NCBI RefSeq assembly: GCF_003008535.1
Contig: NZ_CP027666.1
Coordinates: 992,001 to 1,056,000 of the forward strand
Source of the DNA: Ottowia oryzae
GTDB lineage: Bacteria; Pseudomonadota; Gammaproteobacteria; Burkholderiales; Burkholderiaceae_C
DNA length: 64,000 nt
Reading direction: 5' to 3'
In this document: one piece after another, positions 18,442 through 27,377 of the stretch
Layout of the letters: each line of letters opens with the position of its first letter
Position numbering within the stretch: the first letter of the stretch is position 1
The notes under the pieces: generated by a model
The model's input: only the letters and a program-made list of their open reading frames with translations
Told to the model about the DNA's origin: nothing
The model's database searches: none
Translations under genes and position numbers: made by a program

Positions 18442-18469
18442 AAAAGGGCCGCAGCACAGCGGCCCTTTT
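18442..18469. terminator. Bidirectional intrinsic terminator between dctA and mnmA
   Basis: AAAAGGGCCGC, 6-base loop, GCGGCCCTTTT: an 11-base stem flanked by A-run and T-run, suited to ending both convergent genes dctA (+) and mnmA (-). Confidence 0.88.
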
Positions 18470-18530
18470 GCTATTGAATTAGAAGCTGCCAGCGCCCGCT
18501 ACAACTGCGCCAGAGCCTGATTTGGCTCCA
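18470..18530 (+). repeat. Dispersed palindromic repeat, copy 6, overlapping mnmA 3' end
   Basis: Reads GCTATTGAATTAGAAGC, TGCCAGCGC, spacer, TGCGCCAGAGCCTGATTTGG. The last codons and the stop of mnmA (18499-18501) lie inside it, so the MnmA C-terminal residues LEPNQALAQL are encoded by repeat sequence. Confidence 0.8.
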
Positions 18531-19719
18531 AAGTCTCGGCCTGCGCGATCACCCCGCCGCCCAGGCACACCTCGCCGTCGTACAGCACCGCGCTTTGGCC
18601 CGGCGTGACGGCCCATTGCGGTTCGGCAAAGCGCAGCACGCGGCTTTGCGGCGTGGGGCCGGCGGCCAGCGTGCAGGCCGCGTCCTGCTGGCGGTAGCGC
18701 GTCTTGGCGGCGTAGGCGCCGGGCGCGGGCGGCTCGCCTGCCGTCCAGGACAGGTCGTCAAACACCAGCGCGGGCGACAGCAGCCACGGGTGGTCGTGGC
18801 CCTGCACGGCGTACAGCGTGTTGGTGGCCATGTCCTTGCGGGCGACGAACCAGGGCGAATGGTCGCCACCGCCGCGCTGGGCGCCCTTGGCCTTCACGCC
18901 GCCGATGCCCAGGCCCTGGCGCTGGCCCAGCGTGTAGAACGAAAGGCCCACGTGCTCGCCAATCTTGCGGCCCCGCTCGTCCTTGATCGGGCCGGGCTTC
19001 GTCTGCAGGTAGCGGTTGAGGAATTCGCGGAAAGGCCGCTCACCGATGAAGCAGATGCCGGTCGAATCTTTTTTCTTGGCGTTGGGCAGGCCGATCTCGG
19101 CGGCGATGCGGCGCACCTCGGTCTTGTGCAGCTCGCCCACGGGGAACAGCGTCTTGGACAGCTGCGGCTGCGTCAGACGGTGCAGGAAGTAGCTTTGGTC
19201 TTTGCTCGGGTCCAGGCCCTTGAGCAGCTCGTACCGGACCGCGTCGGTCCGTGGCGCCCCATCCCGCGCGGTCGCGCGGGATGTCTCATGCGACCCCAGG
19301 GGCTCGCCCGAGTCCGCTGCGACGCAGCGAACTCGGGCGTAATGCCCGGTGGCGATCTTTTCGGCGCCCAGGCGCATGGCGTGGTCCAGAAAGGCCTTGA
19401 ACTTGATCTCGGCGTTGCACAGCACGTCGGGGTTGGGCGTGCGGCCGGCGGAGTATTCGCGCAGGAACTCGGCGAAAACGCGGTCTTTGTAGTCGGCCGC
19501 GAAGTTGACGTGCTCGATCTCGATGCCGATCACGTCGGCCACGGCGGCAGCGTCCACGAAGTCGACGTTGGACGAGCAGTATTCGCTGTCGTCGTCGTCT
19601 TCCCAGTTTTTCATGAAGATGCCGACCACCTCGTGGCCAGCCTGCTTGAGCAGCCAGGCGGTCACGGCGGAGTCCACCCCGCCCGACAGCCCGACCACGA
19701 TGCGTTGCTTGGCTTGCAT
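18499..19719 (-). CDS. mnmA: tRNA-specific 2-thiouridylase
   Basis: 406 residues. Thiolates the wobble uridine (U34) of tRNA-Lys, -Glu and -Gln using sulfur relayed from IscS/Tus proteins. Motifs: PP-loop GLSGGVDSA at the N-terminus, FMKNWEDDDDSEYC, first catalytic Cys in VLCNAEIKFK, KDQSYFL, second Cys in STGICFIGERPF, and YNGEVCLGG-like YDGEVCLGGG near the end. Start ATG at 19719 precedes MQAKQRIVVGLSGG. Two oddities: an in-frame insert of about 36 codons made of three hairpins after GHYARVR, and a C-terminus formed by a dispersed repeat. Confidence 0.93.
   Translation of the reverse strand: MQAKQRIVVGLSGGVDSAVTAWLLKQAGHEVVGIFMKNWEDDDDSEYCSSNVDFVDAAAVADVIGIEIEHVNFAADYKDRVFAEFLREYSAGRTPNPDVLCNAEIKFKAFLDHAMRLGAEKIATGHYARVRCVAADSGEPLGSHETSRATARDGAPRTDAVRYELLKGLDPSKDQSYFLHRLTQPQLSKTLFPVGELHKTEVRRIAAEIGLPNAKKKDSTGICFIGERPFREFLNRYLQTKPGPIKDERGRKIGEHVGLSFYTLGQRQGLGIGGVKAKGAQRGGGDHSPWFVARKDMATNTLYAVQGHDHPWLLSPALVFDDLSWTAGEPPAPGAYAAKTRYRQQDAACTLAAGPTPQSRVLRFAEPQWAVTPGQSAVLYDGEVCLGGGVIAQAETLEPNQALAQL
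19232..19342 (-). repeat. Triple-hairpin insert inside mnmA
   Basis: Three adjacent inverted repeats: CGGACCGCGTCGGTCCG (about 19235-19251); CATCCCGCGCG/CGCGCGGGATG (about 19259-19282); and CGCCCGAGT...ACTCGGGCG with an inner CGCTGC/GCAGCG stem (about 19305-19340). The region is translated in frame as about 30 residues between GHYARVR and YELLKGLD, where E. coli MnmA has only about ten. It is different from the dispersed repeat family. Confidence 0.75.
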
Positions 19720-19925
19720 GGGCTGAATTATCCGCACATGCCCGAAGTGGGTGAGTACATACGGGTTATCGATCATGGCGGGGCAGGGCGCGGCTCGGCA
19801 CACTTCGCCGCACCCCCTATTCAGGGGGTATCTCCAATTGGGCGCCAGCCGATCCCGGCCACGCAGAGCACGTGGCCGATGCGATCGCCAGCGGCCCGCC
19901 TGTCTCCACCTTAGGGGTTCCGTTG

Positions 19926-21065
19926 ATGAAGTACACGAATTTTCCGTGGCGCGCGCTTGCGCGCCCGATGGCCGTGGCCGCCGCTGCGCTGTGCTGGATG
20001 GCCATGGGCTTGCCGGCGCACGCCGACATCCTGATCGGGCAGACCACTTCCGTGACCGGGCCGGTGGCGGCCAGCGTGGGCGAAACCCTGGTGGGCGTGC
20101 ACGCTTACCTGGACCACGTCAACGCCCAGGGCGGGGTGAACGGCGAAAAGATCAAGCTGATCACGCTGGACGACAACTTCAAGCCGCCGCGCGCGGCCGA
20201 AAACGCCAAGAAGCTGATCGAGCAGGACAAGGTGGTGGCGCTGTTCATGACCCGCGCCACCCCTCACACGGAGGCCATCCTGCCGCTGCTGGCGCAGCAC
20301 AAGCTGGCGCTCATCGCGCCTTCCACCGGGGCGATGGTGTTTCACAAGCCGGTGAACCCGTACGTCTTCAACGTGCGCTCCAGCTACCAGGCCGAAACCG
20401 AGCGGGCCATTCGCCACCTGTACAACATCACGCTGGAGCGCGTCGCCGTGGTGCACGTCGATGACAGCTTCGGCGCCGATTGCCTGGCCGGCGCCATGAA
20501 GGGCTTTGAAGCGGCGGGGAAAAAGCCGCTGACCGTGATCAAGGCCGACCGCGAAAAGCCCGACTACCCGGCCATCGTGAAAGAGCTGACCGCCAAGCAG
20601 GCCCAGGCGGTGCTGTGGATCGGCTCCAGCACGGCGGTGAGCGAGGGCGTCAAGGCGCTGCGCCAGGCGGGCTCGGCCGCGCAGGTGGTCACGGTGTCCA
20701 ACAACGCCTCGTCCGGCTTCATCAAGCAACTGGGCACGTATTCGCACGGGGTGGTGGTGTCGCAGGTCTTCCCCAGCGTGCGCGCGCTGGGGCTGCCGCT
20801 GAACCGCGAGGCCAATGCGGTGCTGAACGGCAAGAACGAGCTGACTCCGCAGGTGATGGAAGGCTTCGCCAGCGCCAAGGTGCTGGTGGAGGCGCTGCGC
20901 CGCGCCGGCCCCAACCCCACGCGCGAACGCATCATCGACGCGCTCAACCGCATGGACAAGTACGACCTGGGCGGGCTGAGCCTGGGCTACAGCCCCACCG
21001 ACCACACCGGCCTGGACTACGTCGATCTGGCCATCATCGACCGCAACGGGCGCTTTCAGCACTGA
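19926..21065 (+). CDS. ABC transporter substrate-binding protein (branched-chain amino acid type)
   Basis: 379 residues. A signal peptide (cleavage after LPAHA) is followed by a periplasmic binding protein type 1 domain: DILIGQTTSVTGPVAASVG, then LDDNFKPPRAAENAKKLIEQD, the ligand-binding segment with APSTGAMVFHKPVNPYVFNVR, and DSFGADCLAGAMKGFEAAGKK. This is the LivJ/HAAT family. No permease or ATPase genes are adjacent, so it is an orphan component and its substrate is unknown. Start ATG at 19926 is placed at the signal peptide. Confidence 0.87.
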   Translation: MKYTNFPWRALARPMAVAAAALCWMAMGLPAHADILIGQTTSVTGPVAASVGETLVGVHAYLDHVNAQGGVNGEKIKLITLDDNFKPPRAAENAKKLIEQDKVVALFMTRATPHTEAILPLLAQHKLALIAPSTGAMVFHKPVNPYVFNVRSSYQAETERAIRHLYNITLERVAVVHVDDSFGADCLAGAMKGFEAAGKKPLTVIKADREKPDYPAIVKELTAKQAQAVLWIGSSTAVSEGVKALRQAGSAAQVVTVSNNASSGFIKQLGTYSHGVVVSQVFPSVRALGLPLNREANAVLNGKNELTPQVMEGFASAKVLVEALRRAGPNPTRERIIDALNRMDKYDLGGLSLGYSPTDHTGLDYVDLAIIDRNGRFQH

Positions 21066-21107
21066 GGGAGTGCTGGCGCTACCCTCGGCGGCCAGTACAG
21101 TCGCGCC

Positions 21108-21869
21108 ATGTCGTGGCTGCGCGGTATCGTCTTCTCTATCGGTCTGGCGGGTTTCCTGCTGTTTGGCGGCGCGTGGTTAGCGTCCATCGTCGCGCCGGGT
21201 TGGGTGGAGCAAGTCGGCCGCGAGCTGGTGCGCCAGCAGGTGGAAAAGCGTGTCGGCGAGAAGCTGCAGGTGCTGGACCAGTCCGCGCTGGTGGGCCTGG
21301 CGCGCCGCTTGGGCGGGGCGCAGGCGCAGCGGGCCGAACAGGCGGCGCGCCAGTTGCGTGAGCAGCTGCCCGCCAAGGTGGCCGAGGTGACGGCGCGCAT
21401 GCGCCAGCTGGACTGCGAATGCCGCCGCCAGATCGAGCGCCGCCTGGAAGGCGGCCTGCTGGCCGATTTGGCCGATGCCACGCGTCTGCAGCAGCGGGTG
21501 GAGGGCATGATCCGCACGCAGTACATGGACACGGCGGGCCAGTTGATCCGCGAATTCCGCATCTTCACTGGCGCCAATGCGCTGGTGTTTGCGCTGCTGG
21601 CGGCGGCCGTGCTGGTGCGCCCGCGCGCGGGCTGGCATTTGTTGCCGGCCGCCGTCGTCCTGGTGCTGGCGGCCGGCGTGACCGCCTATCTGTACCTGTT
21701 CAACCAGAATTGGCTGCACACGGTGGTGTTCAGCGACTACGTGGGCTGGGCGTACTTCGCGTACCTGGGCGTGGCAGCGGGCCTGCTGGCCGACGTGGTG
21801 TTGAACCGGGGCCGTATCGTCGGCAACGTGTTGTCCAGCGTGGGCGACATCTCCGTCTCGCCCTGCTGA
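21108..21869 (+). CDS. Hypothetical membrane protein with central coiled region
   Basis: 253 residues, no family recognised. One N-terminal hydrophobic segment (VFSIGLAGFLLFGGAWLASI) is followed by a roughly 110-residue charged helical stretch (VRQQVEKRVGEKLQVL, QAARQLREQLPAKVAEVTAR). Three hydrophobic segments then occupy residues 150-240. A pair of Cys (DCECRR) lies mid-protein. It begins 43 bases after the substrate-binding protein gene and may share its transcript, but nothing links their functions. Confidence 0.7.
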   Translation: MSWLRGIVFSIGLAGFLLFGGAWLASIVAPGWVEQVGRELVRQQVEKRVGEKLQVLDQSALVGLARRLGGAQAQRAEQAARQLREQLPAKVAEVTARMRQLDCECRRQIERRLEGGLLADLADATRLQQRVEGMIRTQYMDTAGQLIREFRIFTGANALVFALLAAAVLVRPRAGWHLLPAAVVLVLAAGVTAYLYLFNQNWLHTVVFSDYVGWAYFAYLGVAAGLLADVVLNRGRIVGNVLSSVGDISVSPC

Positions 21870-21887
21870 AGGCGCGGGGCGAAGCGA

Positions 21888-22649
21888 TCAGTTGGCGCGC
21901 AGGAAGAACAGCGCACTCATCACCAAGCCGGTGACGATCACGATGGTGCGCACCCAGGCCACGGGCAGGCGCTTGGCCAGGCGGGCGCCGGCAAAGCCGC
22001 CCAGGGTGGCGAACACGGCCATCAGCAGCGCCTGCTTCCACACGATGGCGCCGCCCAAGGCAAAGGCGGCCACCGACAGCACCGACAGCACGAAGGAATT
22101 GAGGTTTTTCAACCCATTGACCGTGTGCAGCCGCGTTTCGCCCACCAGCAGGTACAGCGCCATCAGCAAAATGCCCAGCCCGCCGTTGAAGTACCCGCCG
22201 TACAGCGCCACCAGCGCCAGCGCGGGGTAGCGCCAGCGGGCCAGGCTGCCTTCTTCCTCGCTGCCGCCGGCCCAGCGGGCGATGCGCGGGCCGAAGGCGA
22301 ACAGCGCGGTGGCAAACAGCAGCAGCCAGGGCACCACGCCGGCGAACACCTTGGCGGGGGTGACCAGCAGCAGCAGCGCCCCGGCCAGCCCGCCCGCTGC
22401 GCAGATCAGCATCTCGCGCACCAGCTGGCGGCGTGGCAGGGCGGCCAGTTCTTGCCGAAAGCCCAGTGTGCTGCCCAGGTAGCCGGGGCACACGGCCAGG
22501 GCGCTGGTGGCGTTGGCGGCGATGGGCGGCACGCCGGTGTAGACCAGCGCTGGAAAGGTCAAAAACGTGCCGCCGCCGGCGATGGCGTTGAGCACCCCTG
22601 CCGCAAAGGCGGCGCAGGCAAGCAGCAGGAACTGGGTGGTGGCGTCCAT
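21888..22649 (-). CDS. TauE/SafE-family sulfite/anion exporter
   Basis: 253-residue inner-membrane protein of the TauE/SafE (DUF81) family, associated with export of sulfite, sulfoacetate or related anions. The family-typical start FAAGVLNAIAGGGTFLTFPAL is present, with the repeated half in YGGYFNGGLGILLMALYLL; about eight membrane helices. The gene is convergent with the preceding membrane protein gene. It stands alone, so the substrate is not defined by context. Confidence 0.88.
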   Translation of the reverse strand: MDATTQFLLLACAAFAAGVLNAIAGGGTFLTFPALVYTGVPPIAANATSALAVCPGYLGSTLGFRQELAALPRRQLVREMLICAAGGLAGALLLLVTPAKVFAGVVPWLLLFATALFAFGPRIARWAGGSEEEGSLARWRYPALALVALYGGYFNGGLGILLMALYLLVGETRLHTVNGLKNLNSFVLSVLSVAAFALGGAIVWKQALLMAVFATLGGFAGARLAKRLPVAWVRTIVIVTGLVMSALFFLRAN

Positions 22650-22742
22650 GGCGGGGTTGAGGGTGGGTACGCGGGGGATGGAAGGGCGAGTGGGCGATCG
22701 CTCGGGCTTGCGCTTGGCACTCGCTCAGGGTTGGCGGGTTGG

Positions 22743-22800
22743 TAGTATCAATTTGATAGCTGCCAGCGCTCATCCATTGGGCGCTAGAGGCAGTTTTTAT
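22743..22800 (+). repeat. Dispersed palindromic repeat, copy 7
   Basis: Reads AGTATCAATTTGATAGC, TGCCAGCGC, spacer, GGGCGCTAGAGGCAGTTTTT. It lies downstream of nudJ and upstream of the TauE gene's 5' side. A near-consensus copy. Confidence 0.88.
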
Positions 22801-22831
22801 GATGAATTGTTTGACGACGCCTGCACCACGT

Positions 22832-23320
22832 TCAACCCGCGCCGCCGCCCAGCGCGCTGGCGTCGGTGTGCACGGCGGACAGGTCGAAGCGTTGGCCGCG
22901 CAGGTGGTCTTGCACGCAGCGCCACACCAGGGGGCTGCGGTGGCGGTCCTGGCTGGCCTGCACCTCGGCGGGGGTCATCCACAGCGTGCGCACGATGCCT
23001 TTGTCCAGCGCGTGGCCGGGCAGCGGGTCGCTGGCGCTGCCGCAAAAGGCAAAGCGCACCCAGGTAGTGGGTGCGCCTTGCGCGTCGGGTGAGGCGGCCA
23101 GGTACACGCCCACCAGCGCTTCGGGGGTGAAGCGGCGGCCGGTTTCCTCCAGCGCTTCGCGCACCGCACCGTCCTGGGGCGCTTCGCCGGGCTCAAGGTG
23201 GCCCGCCGGCGTGTTCAGGCGCAGGCCGTCGGCTGTGTGCTCCTCGACCAGCAGGTAGCGGCCCTCCTGCTCAATCACGGCGGCCACCGTCACGCTGGGT
23301 TTCCATCGCTCTTTGCTCAT
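22832..23320 (-). CDS. nudJ: NUDIX hydrolase (NudJ-like)
   Basis: 162 residues. The Nudix box G-x5-E-x7-REUxEE-x-GU is intact as GHLEPGEAPQDGAVREALEE followed by TG. The start KPSVTVAAVIEQEGRYLLVEE and NTPAGHLEPGE resemble NudJ/YmfB phosphatases acting on thiamine pyrophosphate and nucleoside diphosphates. In many proteobacteria nudJ adjoins mnmA; here mnmA is 2.5 kb away, which fits a rearranged neighbourhood. Exact substrate not determined. Confidence 0.85.
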   Translation of the reverse strand: MSKERWKPSVTVAAVIEQEGRYLLVEEHTADGLRLNTPAGHLEPGEAPQDGAVREALEETGRRFTPEALVGVYLAASPDAQGAPTTWVRFAFCGSASDPLPGHALDKGIVRTLWMTPAEVQASQDRHRSPLVWRCVQDHLRGQRFDLSAVHTDASALGGGAG

Positions 23321-23487
23321 GCGCGAATTATCGGGCCGCGGTTTCGGCCCGCGCGGGCGGGGCGTCGCGCAGGGGCCAGGGGGGCGTGCGCAAGGCGCGG
23401 GGCGTCTGTTAAGCTCCCCTCCGAAGTGCTGATGACAGGGGTGCCAACCTGGCGCCCGTTCTTATCTGAATCAAGAGGAGACGTGCC

Positions 23488-24648
23488 ATGCTGATCGGCG
23501 TGCCCGCTGAAACGGCGGCTGGAGAAACCCGCGTGGCCGTCACTCCGGAGACCGCCAAGAAGTTGGTCGCTCAAGGTCATCAAGTGGTGGTGCAGTCGGG
23601 CGCGGGCCTGCGTGCCAGCGTCACCGACGAGGCCTATCAAGCTGCCGGCGCACAGATCACCGACGCCAGCCAGGCATTGGGCGCCGACATGGTGCTGAAG
23701 GTGCGCCTGCCTTCGGGCGACGAGGTGGCCCGCATGAAGCCCGGCGCCGTGCTGGTCGGCATGCTGGAGCCGTTCAATGCCGAAGGCCTGCAGCGCCTGG
23801 CCGCCGCCAACCTCACCGCCTTCGCGCTGGAAGCCGCGCCGCGCACCACGCGTGCGCAGAGCATGGACGTGCTGTCCAGCCAGGCCAACATCGCGGGCTA
23901 CAAGGCCGTGATCACCGCAGCCGACCACTATGCCAAGTTCTTCCCCATGCTGATGACGGCCGCCGGCACCGTGAAGGCGGCGCGCGTGGTCATCCTGGGT
24001 GTGGGCGTGGCGGGCCTGCAGGCCATTGCCACGGCCAAGCGCCTGGGCGCGGTGATCGAAGCCAGCGACGTGCGCCCCAGCGTGAAAGAGCAGATCGAAT
24101 CGCTGGGTGGCAAGTTCATCGACGTGCCCTACGAAACCGCTGAAGAAAAAGAAGCGGCCGAGGGCGTGGGCGGCTACGCCAAGCCGATGCCCGCCAGCTG
24201 GCTGGAGCGGCAAAAGGTCGAAGTGGCCAAGCGCGTGGCGCAGGCCGACGTGGTTATCTCCACCGCACTGATTCCTGGGCGCGCCGCGCCGGTGCTGATC
24301 ACCGAAGAGATGGTCAAAAGCATGAAGCCCGGCTCGGTCATCGTGGACATGGCTGCCGGCAAGGGCGCGCCCAACGCCGACGGCACCGTGGGCGGCAACT
24401 GCCCGCTGACCGAGGCCGACAAGATCGTTCAGAAACACGGCGTCACCATCGTGGGCGACACCAACCTGGCGGCCCGCGTGGGCGCCGACGCCTCGGCGCT
24501 GTACGCGCGCAACGTGCTCGACTTCCTGAAGCTGGTGCTGCCGCCGGCTGCCAAGGGCGAGCCCGCGTCCGACTTCCGCATCGACATGGAAGACGACATC
24601 GTCGCCGCCACGCTGATGGCCCACCAGGGCGCCGTCACCCGCCGCTAG
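23488..24648 (+). CDS. pntAA: NAD(P) transhydrogenase, alpha subunit part 1
   Basis: 386 residues: the NAD(H)-binding soluble domain I of the proton-translocating transhydrogenase, which reduces NADP+ with NADH using proton motive force. N-terminal MLIGVPAETAAGETRVAVTP and the dinucleotide fold VVILGVGVAGLQAIATAKRLGA followed by EASDVRP are diagnostic. Length matches the split form in which membrane segments are encoded separately. A lipoprotein gene intervenes before pntAB. The ATG at 23488 has AAGAGGAG upstream. Confidence 0.94.
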   Translation: MLIGVPAETAAGETRVAVTPETAKKLVAQGHQVVVQSGAGLRASVTDEAYQAAGAQITDASQALGADMVLKVRLPSGDEVARMKPGAVLVGMLEPFNAEGLQRLAAANLTAFALEAAPRTTRAQSMDVLSSQANIAGYKAVITAADHYAKFFPMLMTAAGTVKAARVVILGVGVAGLQAIATAKRLGAVIEASDVRPSVKEQIESLGGKFIDVPYETAEEKEAAEGVGGYAKPMPASWLERQKVEVAKRVAQADVVISTALIPGRAAPVLITEEMVKSMKPGSVIVDMAAGKGAPNADGTVGGNCPLTEADKIVQKHGVTIVGDTNLAARVGADASALYARNVLDFLKLVLPPAAKGEPASDFRIDMEDDIVAATLMAHQGAVTRR

Positions 24649-24701
24649 GGCGCGGGCTGCCGCACATTGCAACCGATTTCTTCCTGGCCTAGAAGCACGC
24701 C

Positions 24702-25541
24702 ATGACTTTTACGTTGACGAAGCCGGCCCGCCCGGCACTGGTTTTTTCTGCCGTGGCGCTGGCTGCGGCGCTGGCCGGCTGCGCCGCGCCCGGCGCGATG
24801 CCCACCGGGCCTGCGCCCGCCACCGACGCGGGCACCAGCCAGGGCACGCGCGCGCCGCTGATCACGGTGCCGCCCACCAGCATCGGCAACTGGATCGATC
24901 TGGGTGAGTTCAACGCCCCCTGGCTGGCGGGCGACTCGCCCGTGCCCGTCACCGGGCCGAATGCCCCCACCCGCGTGGCCGGCTGGCGGCGCGAGGACGG
25001 GCGCTGGCTGGCCATCGTGCTGGTGCAAACCGCACCCGCCAACGGACCCCAGTGCCCGCTGGCCAACAACCAGGAAGTGGTGGCGGGTGGTGACGACGGG
25101 CACTGCCTGCGCATGCGCCGCAACGCCGATTACGACGGCTGGATGGCGCGCCAGAATTCGGTGCTACACCAGTGGCTGGCCGCCCGCGGCTGGAGCGCGC
25201 TGCCGCGCAGCTGGGTGGCGTACCGCGTGCCCAACGAATCGGGCCCCGCGCTGGAGGTGCACGCGGTGTTCGACCCGAACCTGATCGAGCCGGTCACCCG
25301 CAACCCCAACGATTTCCTGATTGCCGGCGCGCCGGGCACGCAGTGGGCGCGCCAGCTGGGCGCGGCCGCGCGCGAAGCCGGCAGCACCGGCCGCCTGGCG
25401 GTGCCGCAATTCCCGTATACACCGCGCGTTGCCGTGGCCCCCGCGCCCGCGCCAGTGGTCACGGCGCCGCCACCTGCCCGCGCCACCCAGCTCACGCCCG
25501 CGCCCAGGCCGCTGCCAGAGCCGCGCGCCGACCGCGAGTGA
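24702..25541 (+). CDS. Putative lipoprotein of unknown function
   Basis: 279 residues. A lipoprotein signal with lipobox LAGC at about residues 24-27 is followed by a Pro/Thr/Ala-rich linker. A globular domain spans about residues 60-220 (WIDLGEFNAPWLAGDSPVPV, WLAIVLVQTAP, three Cys). The low-complexity tail is Ala/Pro-rich (VAVAPAPAPVVTAPPPARAT). No family was recognised. Its position between pntAA and pntAB, in the same direction with gaps of about 50 bases on each side, suggests cotranscription with the transhydrogenase. No link in function is known. Confidence 0.75.
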   Translation: MTFTLTKPARPALVFSAVALAAALAGCAAPGAMPTGPAPATDAGTSQGTRAPLITVPPTSIGNWIDLGEFNAPWLAGDSPVPVTGPNAPTRVAGWRREDGRWLAIVLVQTAPANGPQCPLANNQEVVAGGDDGHCLRMRRNADYDGWMARQNSVLHQWLAARGWSALPRSWVAYRVPNESGPALEVHAVFDPNLIEPVTRNPNDFLIAGAPGTQWARQLGAAAREAGSTGRLAVPQFPYTPRVAVAPAPAPVVTAPPPARATQLTPAPRPLPEPRADRE

Positions 25542-25589
25542 CGCCCTTGACCCGCCCAGCCTGACACCCCAAGCCCGCCGGAGACTGCC

Positions 25590-25907
25590 ATGGACATCGT
25601 GTCGCCCACGCTCATTAACCTGACCATCTTCGTGCTGGCCATCTATGTGGGCTACCACGTGGTCTGGACGGTCACCCCCGCGCTGCACACGCCGCTGATG
25701 GCGGTGACCAACGCCATCTCGGCCATCGTCATTGTCGGCGCCATGCTGGCTGCGGCGCTGACCGAAGGCGGTTTCGGCAAGGCGATGGGCGTGGCGGCCG
25801 TCGCGCTGGCGGCGGTGAACATCTTCGGTGGCTTCATGGTCACCCGGCGCATGCTGGAGATGTTCAAGAAAAAAGATAAAAAACCGGCGCCAGCGCCGGC
25901 CAAATAA
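25590..25907 (+). CDS. pntAB: NAD(P) transhydrogenase, alpha subunit part 2
   Basis: 105 residues, the membrane-spanning part of the alpha subunit. Three to four hydrophobic segments are visible: LTIFVLAIYVGYHVVWTVTP, ISAIVIVGAMLAAAL, and VAAVALAAVNIFGGFMVTRRML. A Lys/Pro-rich cytoplasmic tail ends the protein. HTPLMAVTNAIS is the family signature. It precedes pntB by 33 bases, as expected for a three-gene pnt operon. Confidence 0.93.
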   Translation: MDIVSPTLINLTIFVLAIYVGYHVVWTVTPALHTPLMAVTNAISAIVIVGAMLAAALTEGGFGKAMGVAAVALAAVNIFGGFMVTRRMLEMFKKKDKKPAPAPAK

Positions 25908-25940
25908 GCGCAAGTCGCTATCAAAAGAGGAGACAACCCA

Positions 25941-27377
25941 ATGAGCATGAACCTCGTGGCGCTGCTGTACCTCATCGCCAGCGTCTGCTTCATCCAGGCG
26001 CTGAAGGGCCTCAGCCACCCCATCACCTCCATCCGCGGCAACCTGTTCGGCATGGTCGGCATGACCATCGCCGTGCTGACCACGGCGGGGCTGATCGTCA
26101 AGCTGTCGGGCAGCGTGGCGGGCCTGGGCTGGGTGCTGCTGGGAATGGTCGTCGGCGGGGGCTACGGCGCCTGGCGCGCCAAGACGGTCGAGATGACCAA
26201 GATGCCCGAGCTGGTGGCGTTCTTCCACAGCATGATCGGCCTGGCCGCGGTGTTCATCGCCGCCGCCACGGTGGCCGAACCCTGGGCTTTTGGCATTGCC
26301 GATCACCCGGTCAACGGCGTGGGCGGCCAGATTCCTGGCGGCAACCGGATCGAGCTGGCGCTGGGCGCGCTGATTGGCGCGGTCACCTTCAGCGGCTCGG
26401 TGATCGCCTGGGGCAAGCTGTCGGGCAAGTCGAAGTTCCGCCTGTTTCAGGGCGCGCCGGTGGTGTTTCCGGGCCAGCACTGGCTGAACCTGGCGCTGGG
26501 GCTGGCGGCCGTGTTCTTCATCTACGGCTTCTGGCATTCGCAAAGCGCGATGGACTTTGCCCTGGTGTGCGCGCTGGGCTTCGTCATCGGCGTGACGCTG
26601 ATCATTCCCATTGGCGGGGCCGACATGCCGGTGGTGGTGTCCATGCTCAACAGCTATTCGGGCTGGGCGGCGGCGGGCATCGGTTTCAGTCTGAACAACA
26701 ACATGCTGATCATTGCCGGTTCGCTGGTGGGCAGCTCGGGCGCCATCTTGAGCTACATCATGTGCAAGGCCATGAACCGCTCGTTCTTCAACGTGATCCT
26801 GGGCGGCTTTGGTGGTGAAGCGGCCGATGCAGGCGGCGCGGCCAAGGAGCAGCGCCCGTACAAAACCGGCAGCGCCGACGACGCGGCCTTCATGCTCAGC
26901 AACGCCGACAGCGTGATCATCGTGCCCGGCTATGGCCTGGCGGTGGCGCGCGCGCAGCACGCCGTGAAAGAGCTGGCCCAAAAGCTGACCGACAAGGGCA
27001 TCGACGTCAAATACGCCATCCACCCCGTGGCCGGCCGCATGCCCGGCCACATGAACGTGCTGCTGGCCGAGGCCGAGGTGCCCTACGACCAGGTGCACGA
27101 GATGGAAGACATCAACGGCGAATTCGGCCAGGCCGACGTGGCCATCATCCTCGGCGCCAACGACGTGGTGAACCCCGCCGCGCTGGAAAAAGGCAGCCCG
27201 ATCTACGGCATGCCCATCCTGGACGCCTACAAGGCCAAGTCGGTCATCGTCAACAAGCGCTCGATGGCCGCAGGCTACGCGGGGCTGGACAACGACCTGT
27301 TCTACATGGACAAGACCATGATGGTGTTTGGCGACGCCAAGAAGGTGGTCGAGGACATCGGCAAGGCCATCGAATAA
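25941..27377 (+). CDS. pntB: NAD(P) transhydrogenase, beta subunit
   Basis: 478 residues. The N-terminal half carries about eight or nine membrane helices of the proton channel (domain II). The C-terminal domain III binds NADP(H): VIIVPGYGLAVARAQHAVKEL, HPVAGRMPGHMNVLLAEA, and IILGANDVVNPAA. Length is close to that of E. coli PntB (462). RBS AGAGGAG precedes the ATG at 25941. A fragment like the start of the dispersed repeat (GCTATCAAAAGAGG) lies immediately upstream and overlaps the RBS. Confidence 0.95.
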   Translation: MSMNLVALLYLIASVCFIQALKGLSHPITSIRGNLFGMVGMTIAVLTTAGLIVKLSGSVAGLGWVLLGMVVGGGYGAWRAKTVEMTKMPELVAFFHSMIGLAAVFIAAATVAEPWAFGIADHPVNGVGGQIPGGNRIELALGALIGAVTFSGSVIAWGKLSGKSKFRLFQGAPVVFPGQHWLNLALGLAAVFFIYGFWHSQSAMDFALVCALGFVIGVTLIIPIGGADMPVVVSMLNSYSGWAAAGIGFSLNNNMLIIAGSLVGSSGAILSYIMCKAMNRSFFNVILGGFGGEAADAGGAAKEQRPYKTGSADDAAFMLSNADSVIIVPGYGLAVARAQHAVKELAQKLTDKGIDVKYAIHPVAGRMPGHMNVLLAEAEVPYDQVHEMEDINGEFGQADVAIILGANDVVNPAALEKGSPIYGMPILDAYKAKSVIVNKRSMAAGYAGLDNDLFYMDKTMMVFGDAKKVVEDIGKAIE

